Shown piece after piece: positions 60,079 to 64,000 of a stretch of DNA of 64,000 nt. The DNA lies in NCBI GenBank assembly GCA_027924585.1, contig BSBM01000461.1, forward strand, positions 10,355,001 through 10,419,000, written 5' to 3'. Below the pieces are notes generated by a model. The model saw only the letters and a program-made list of their open reading frames with translations. It was not told where the DNA came from and searched no databases. Within the stretch, counting starts at the first letter, position 1. Each line of letters begins with the position of its first letter. This DNA comes from Larix kaempferi (taxonomy: Eukaryota; Streptophyta; Pinopsida; Pinales; Pinaceae). The position numbers and the translations under genes are program-made.

Positions 60079-60426
60079 AATTTTGAATAAAGTTTGATTT
60101 TCAAACCTATGAACCCAATCCCGCATCCCGCAGGGGTTAAACTCAACCGTTCGTTTCTTTAAATCTACGGTCCATATTTGATCTGACCGAAAAACCATAA
60201 ATGCACGATTTTTGCTATTTTCCATTATCATTTTTACTGTCAGAAATTTACGCTCCTACGTGGATTTTACTGTTGATTTCTTACTAGAGTCACCTTCACG
60301 AATTTTTAGTCATTTACAAGTTGGTTTGCTGTAATTTTTTGCATTTGCTATTTACGGTTTTTCTGTATATGGTTTAGTTTTGATTTTGTTTTATTTATTT
60401 ATCATAATTCCCCAGGCTTTGCCAAA

Positions 60427-61458
60427 ATGTCTCGGAATACTCAGTCTAAAACACTTCACAGGGATTTATTGACCAAAGATCCCAATTTTGGCATCTTCAC
60501 AGACACCAGTGAAAGGGTCACTGAAACCTATCAAATGGACTGGGCCAAAATATATGCTATCTTTGACAATGATGACCTTTTGGACATCAAAGAAGACTGA
60601 CTTGCATATGAGAAAATTAGGGCTTCAAAAATCCATGCCATTGTTGCTCGCCCCGCAGTCATACCTTATACAGACCCTGTTAAATGGATTGTGGAAAACG
60701 CTAACCCTAAGGACCAGTCGTTTAACAATAATGCCGGGTCACAATTGGCATCCTTCCACCCTAAACTTTTTATCAGATCTTTTCCTCTCAAGTCGGTTTT
60801 ACAAATCCTTAGCCCTCATTTCATTCAATCCTCCAAGACTAGATACAATTTTCAAGAAATGATGAAATCATGGATGGTTTAATCTAGCAGTTTTGTGCCG
60901 AAGGATGATAACCTTTATTCGATTGCTTAGTTCAAGGAACCTTACTCCTTATTGGTAGCCATGCTCTGCAGGCTCTTTGGCCTCCCCAATTGCTCAATTT
61001 TTAAAGCTGAATGGGCTCCTATAGCTCACCATGTCTTGACAACAAGAGAATCTTTCCCTTGGGCATCTATCTTGTCTTCAAAACTTAAAACAACAATTCA
61101 AGATTATCAGAAGGCGCCTGCCTTAAGAAAGCCACATTTTTACCTATCAGCCTTCATTCTTGATGCCTTTTGCTCTAAATTTCAATATCCTAACTTGGGG
61201 TCGAATTGGACCACTGAAGCTCCATCGGTTCATATATATCATTCGGCACTGTGGGAAAGCAATTGCGTGCCCCTGCTCTATGACATTTGTGACCATTTCA
61301 TGGGCACTATTTATTGCAAAATATTCAAACAGGAAGCTCCCTCCTTTTCAGCTGATGCCAGAACTTTCATCAACACAATTGGTGATTGGTATGTTTATGA
61401 GTCCTTTTCATACATAGAGTCTGGGGAAGTGACATTGTTCACCTTCTGCCAACAATAG
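60427..61458 (+). pseudogene. Unrecognised 343-codon frame with three internal stops
   Basis: A single reading frame from ATG 60427 (MSRNTQSKTLHRDLLTKD) to TAG 61456 is interrupted only by TGA 60598, TAA 60880 and TAG 60928, with no frameshift. That pattern indicates a once-coding sequence hit by point mutation. Blocks include DPVKWIVENANPKDQSF, LFIRSFPLKSVLQILSPHFI, LLVAMLCRLFGLPNCSIFKA and DICDHFMGTIYCKIFKQEAP. I do not recognise the family. It lacks RT, protease or integrase motifs. Position after a leader and before a coiled, Q/K-rich continuation suggests an element-encoded structural or extra-ORF protein. Confidence 0.6.
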
Positions 61459-61489
61459 TGCCTTACAGGTTGGTCATTCAATAGGTTTC

Positions 61490-62229
61490 TGTTAGGATAT
61501 TCCTATACTCCATCCTAGTCCCACTAGTGTTTTGATCATTTACATTTTCAGTCATGCATACACTTTTAGGGTTTGCATGCATTCTAGGGTTTGCATGCAT
61601 CCCAGTCATCAGTCCAGCACCTAGCCCTCAGTTAGCCAGCCCCCAGGAGCTTCTCACTATTTAGTTTTATCCCTCCAGTTGCTTAATGCGCCCTTCTTCC
61701 TTGATTTTAGGGAGCAAATCGCCCTTCTTCACCTATCAGTCCTGTTGTCTTCAGTTTACACTCAATTACACTCAGTTACAGTCAGTTACACTCAGTTACA
61801 CTTAATTACATTGAGTTACACTCAGTTACACCTACCAGAGTTATTTTGAATGATGGTTGATAGTTACTTGAGCATTGATGACTCCACTGATGATGATGGA
61901 GACTTCCAGTTGTGCTCCAATTATCATGAGGACACCTAGTTGTGCTCCGATGACACTCTATTGATCTTATGATCACTCTGAGAGGCTAATTCGAATTGCC
62001 ACCTTAGGAAGTCGAATCCTCTCTACCATTGTACTATTTATTTGTCCATATTGTGATTAATTAACTAGTGTGTGTGAAGTATTATTGCTTCTATTTGAGT
62101 TCTACTGTACCATATTATTCTGTTGCTCATTATACTGTATTGTTCACTCTTCTTATATTTTCATGCTTAATCATAATTACTCTTGTGAGGTATACATCAT
62201 CTCTTAGATTTACTGTGAGGATTTTCATA
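61490..62229 (+). mobile_element. Probable solo LTR or similar insertion
   Basis: TGTTAGGATATTCC at 61490 has the form of an LTR start, and the coding-like sequence stops here and resumes near 62239. GTTTC occurs directly before (61485-61489) and after (62230-62234) the segment and could be a 5-bp target-site duplication. The right end reads TTTTCATA rather than the usual CA, so the exact ends are uncertain; TCTG repeats at 61488-61491 and 62238-62241 are an alternative. About 740 bp, non-coding. Confidence 0.4.
61751..61830 (+). repeat. 10-bp tandem repeat, eight copies
   Basis: Eight consecutive 10-mers close to CTCAGTTACA (TCAGTTTACA, CTCAATTACA, CTCAGTTACA, GTCAGTTACA and so on) run in exact 10-bp register within the probable LTR. 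Confidence 0.9.
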
Positions 62230-62238
62230 GTTTCCTAT

Positions 62239-63017
62239 CTGACTGTCACTGATAGTGTCTACAAGAAACTCATTGGTCCCAAAAAGAGGGGTTGGCCTAA
62301 ATTCTCTTTAAATCTTGGGCCATTAGTTATCCCTACCTCAACCTGGGCTACAGTGCTTGGTGATCAGCTGGCTCCTTTGAAGTTGGGTAAAGCCCCCAAA
62401 AGAAAGCATGATCCTAAGAAGTTCTTGGATGCACATTTCAAGCAGTATCATATGAAAATGGACTATGTCCATGAAGAACTCCCAGATGAATCAATCTATC
62501 AAGGAGTGAATAATTTTTCTGAAGTATTGGAAAGGGCCAGGAGCTTAGATAAACAGCAACATATTATGGCATATTAGAAAAAAATAAAAACTCAATTATA
62601 CAAGCAAAGAACAATGGAGTTGAATCTCATTGAGTAAGTTAGAAGGGATAAAGAACAAAAGCTAATCCAGCAAGCTAAAGCACCTCTGATGCTTACTTAT
62701 ACAGATGGAGATAAAGGTAAAGCTCCCATGGAGAATCTCCTTCAAGTGAAAACAACTGAGCAGGTTAAAGCTTTGGTTTAGACCTCTCAGCATTTCCAGC
62801 AGGAGTTAGCACAACTCACTTCAGTGATTCATACTCAAATGGCTGAACCTCCTAAGCTCACTATGGATGTTCAAGTGATTGCTGCAGCTTTGCAGGTAGT
62901 TGATGATTTGACAATGGCTGAGTTTAACCTAGGAAAGTGACAGAAAGTTCAGGTTTCTACATCAAAGATCCCTACTGTTGATCTCATTGACAGTGATGTT
63001 GAAGATGAGCCACATCT
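62239..63017 (+). pseudogene. Continuation of the unrecognised frame, broken
   Basis: SVYKKLIGPKKRGWPKFSLN through MDYVHEELPDESIYQGVNNF to a TAG at 62575, then four stretches separated by TAA/TAG/TGA (about 62634, 62779, 62938). Later parts are Q/K-rich and helix-prone (QQAKAPLMLTYTDGDKGKAP, QQELAQLTSVIHTQMAEPPK). The interval between this piece and the frame ending at 61458 is exactly interrupted by the LTR-like insertion, so the two probably formed one protein. It ends where the LTR at 63018 begins. Confidence 0.5.
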
Positions 63018-64000
63018 TGTAATGTCCCCAGTTTGACCCCATGGTGTTAAAATCGTAAATGATGTAATATTGTTATGAAATCATGATGAGGATCTCAAGG
63101 CCAAGGCCCCGCCATCAATTTATTGATGCATATGGTTTACATGCTAGCCATGCACAATGGAATTGCAAATATTATGTAAATATGTATTTTAATCAAAATA
63201 CCCACAACTAGTTATGCAATGCAACAAGAGATGGGAGCATGATTTTACAAGGAATTGGGAGGGAAAACATTCAAACCCTTAGATCCAATCAAGTCAAGTC
63301 AAATGTCAATGAGAGAACCCATGAACCCTCAACTACCCATGTTGAATTTTGTACCCAATCATTGATTTCTCCCAAGAGTTGGTTGAGGTAGTTAATGCCT
63401 TAAGGAGGTATGGCTATCCAAATTCGAGTATGGGAAAGCCACCCTGCATGGAAAATCGTGTTTGGCTTCTTGGTCAAGAAAAGGGCCATGAATGGCTCTC
63501 CAAGCCATTATCCATCAACCTGTTTCTCTCCCTCATGATTTTGGAGCTATCTGGGCGTTTTCCAACCATGTTTTTATGTGTTTTTCTTGATCCCCACCTG
63601 GAAAAAGGGCGTTTTTGTGTTGTATAAAAATGGGGAAGAAGGGGAATTCAATTTGGGTTCCATAGATACCATTTGGGCTGCTGAATGCTTAGATACTTGG
63701 GGGAGAAATCGTTTCCTCCCTATGAATGTTTTCCCCATCCCACAATTCGTTTTTGGTTGGAATCAATTTGGGGAAAGCCCTTGGCCATTCTGTTTGTAAA
63801 TCCCATTGTTGAACATGTGTATCAATGCCCGATGATTGTTCTTGGTGTGTGTAGATAGAGTATGTTGGGTATGGGTTATGGGAATCCATTCTTTTGGCTT
63901 GAGCTTGAGTACAAGCATCCAAGGTTCATATGTAGCCTGATAAACCCAACTATGCACTGGCTTGGCTCAGATGAGATGATTAATTCGCCTGTGCATGAGC
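63018..64000 (+). mobile_element. Long LTR, start only (runs off window)
   Basis: TGTAATGTCCCCAGTTTGAC begins right after the decayed coding sequence. A TATAAAAA box (63623-63630) lies about 605 bases in, suitable for a U3/R boundary. The head resembles the LTR-like stretch inside each array unit (GGATCTCAAGGCCAAGGCCC, GCCATGCAC). There is no coding homology. The remainder is outside the window. Confidence 0.6.
63623..63630 (+). promoter_or_regulatory. Putative LTR TATA box
   Basis: TATAAAAA in TTGTATAAAAATGGGG, 605 bases from the LTR start at 63018. Confidence 0.45.

Larger units (their letters stand above)
59465..60426 (+). other. Leader region of an unclassified element
   Basis: It begins at the break in the 3' LTR with the inverted repeat TGTTGTA-GG-TACAACA (59465-59480), which could be a TG-starting LTR edge. 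A TATAAAG box lies at 59524-59530. The six-hairpin array follows (59709-60078), then ~350 bases of T-rich sequence and a CCCCAG acceptor-like site (60411-60416) just before the ATG at 60427. Short open frames here overlap the hairpins and look incidental. Confidence 0.5.

Noticed and set aside
59563-60097. Short + strand frames across the hairpin region
   Set aside because: They read through inverted repeats in several frames and on both strands without any family match; a non-coding structured leader fits better.
1-64000. tRNA or rRNA genes
   Set aside because: No cloverleaf-like gene or rRNA segment was recognised by eye. The only tRNA-related sequence is the primer-binding site at 56492. 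A tRNAscan-SE run would settle it.

Overview
This window looks like nuclear DNA of a large, repeat-rich land-plant genome. The evidence is an intronless F-box/kelch gene family typical of plants, plant-type Ty3/gypsy and Ty1/copia relics, a plant initiator-tRNA-Met type primer-binding site, AT-rich spacers and heavily decayed nested retroelements. Old, decayed long-LTR elements would fit a gymnosperm such as a conifer, but that is inference. No bacterial, organellar, rRNA or tRNA genes were seen.

Layout. (1) 1-2345: a decayed Ty3/gypsy pol fragment (reverse transcriptase, RNase H, integrase) on the + strand. (2) 2346-3975: gene-less spacer. (3) 3976-43444: five head-to-tail copies of a ~7.9-kb unit (7925, 7937, 7934, 7946 and 7727 bp). 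Each holds one intact minus-strand F-box/kelch gene of the KMD/KFB type, with start codons at 9801, 17740, 25674, 33636 and 41363. Every unit also carries the same non-coding parts: a 196-bp duplication, an LTR-like stretch, a 52-bp palindrome, a ~70-bp degenerate minisatellite and a duplicated promoter-proximal module. (4) 43445-52472: gene-less, mostly LTR-like DNA, including a ~66-bp GATC-rich hairpin-forming minisatellite (49389-50026) and a minus-strand LTR with a TATA box. (5) 52473-54360: a truncated minus-strand Ty1/copia relic (gag, protease, integrase). (6) 54361-59464: a non-autonomous LTR element with a 2130-bp 5' LTR, a primer-binding site, a pol-less interior, a polypurine tract and a 45-bp stub of the 3' LTR. 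(7) 59465-63017: a decayed element of unrecognised type whose leader holds six successive hairpins (59709-60078), followed by a 343-codon frame of unknown family with three internal stops, broken by a probable solo LTR. (8) 63018-64000: the start of another long LTR.

The only genes that look functional are the five F-box/kelch copies. Three (units 3-5) encode identical proteins; units 1 and 2 differ from them at two and three residues. By family knowledge such proteins join SCF ubiquitin ligases; characterised relatives target phenylalanine ammonia-lyase and type-B response regulators. Diagnostic variants show the units are mosaics: unit 3 is unit-2-like on its left and unit-4/5-like on its right. 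This points to repeated unequal crossing-over or gene conversion, with exchange points near the 3' end of the gene.

The most unusual non-genic structures are the two hairpin-forming degenerate tandem arrays (49.4-50.0 kb and 59.7-60.1 kb), both with a period close to 66-75 bp.
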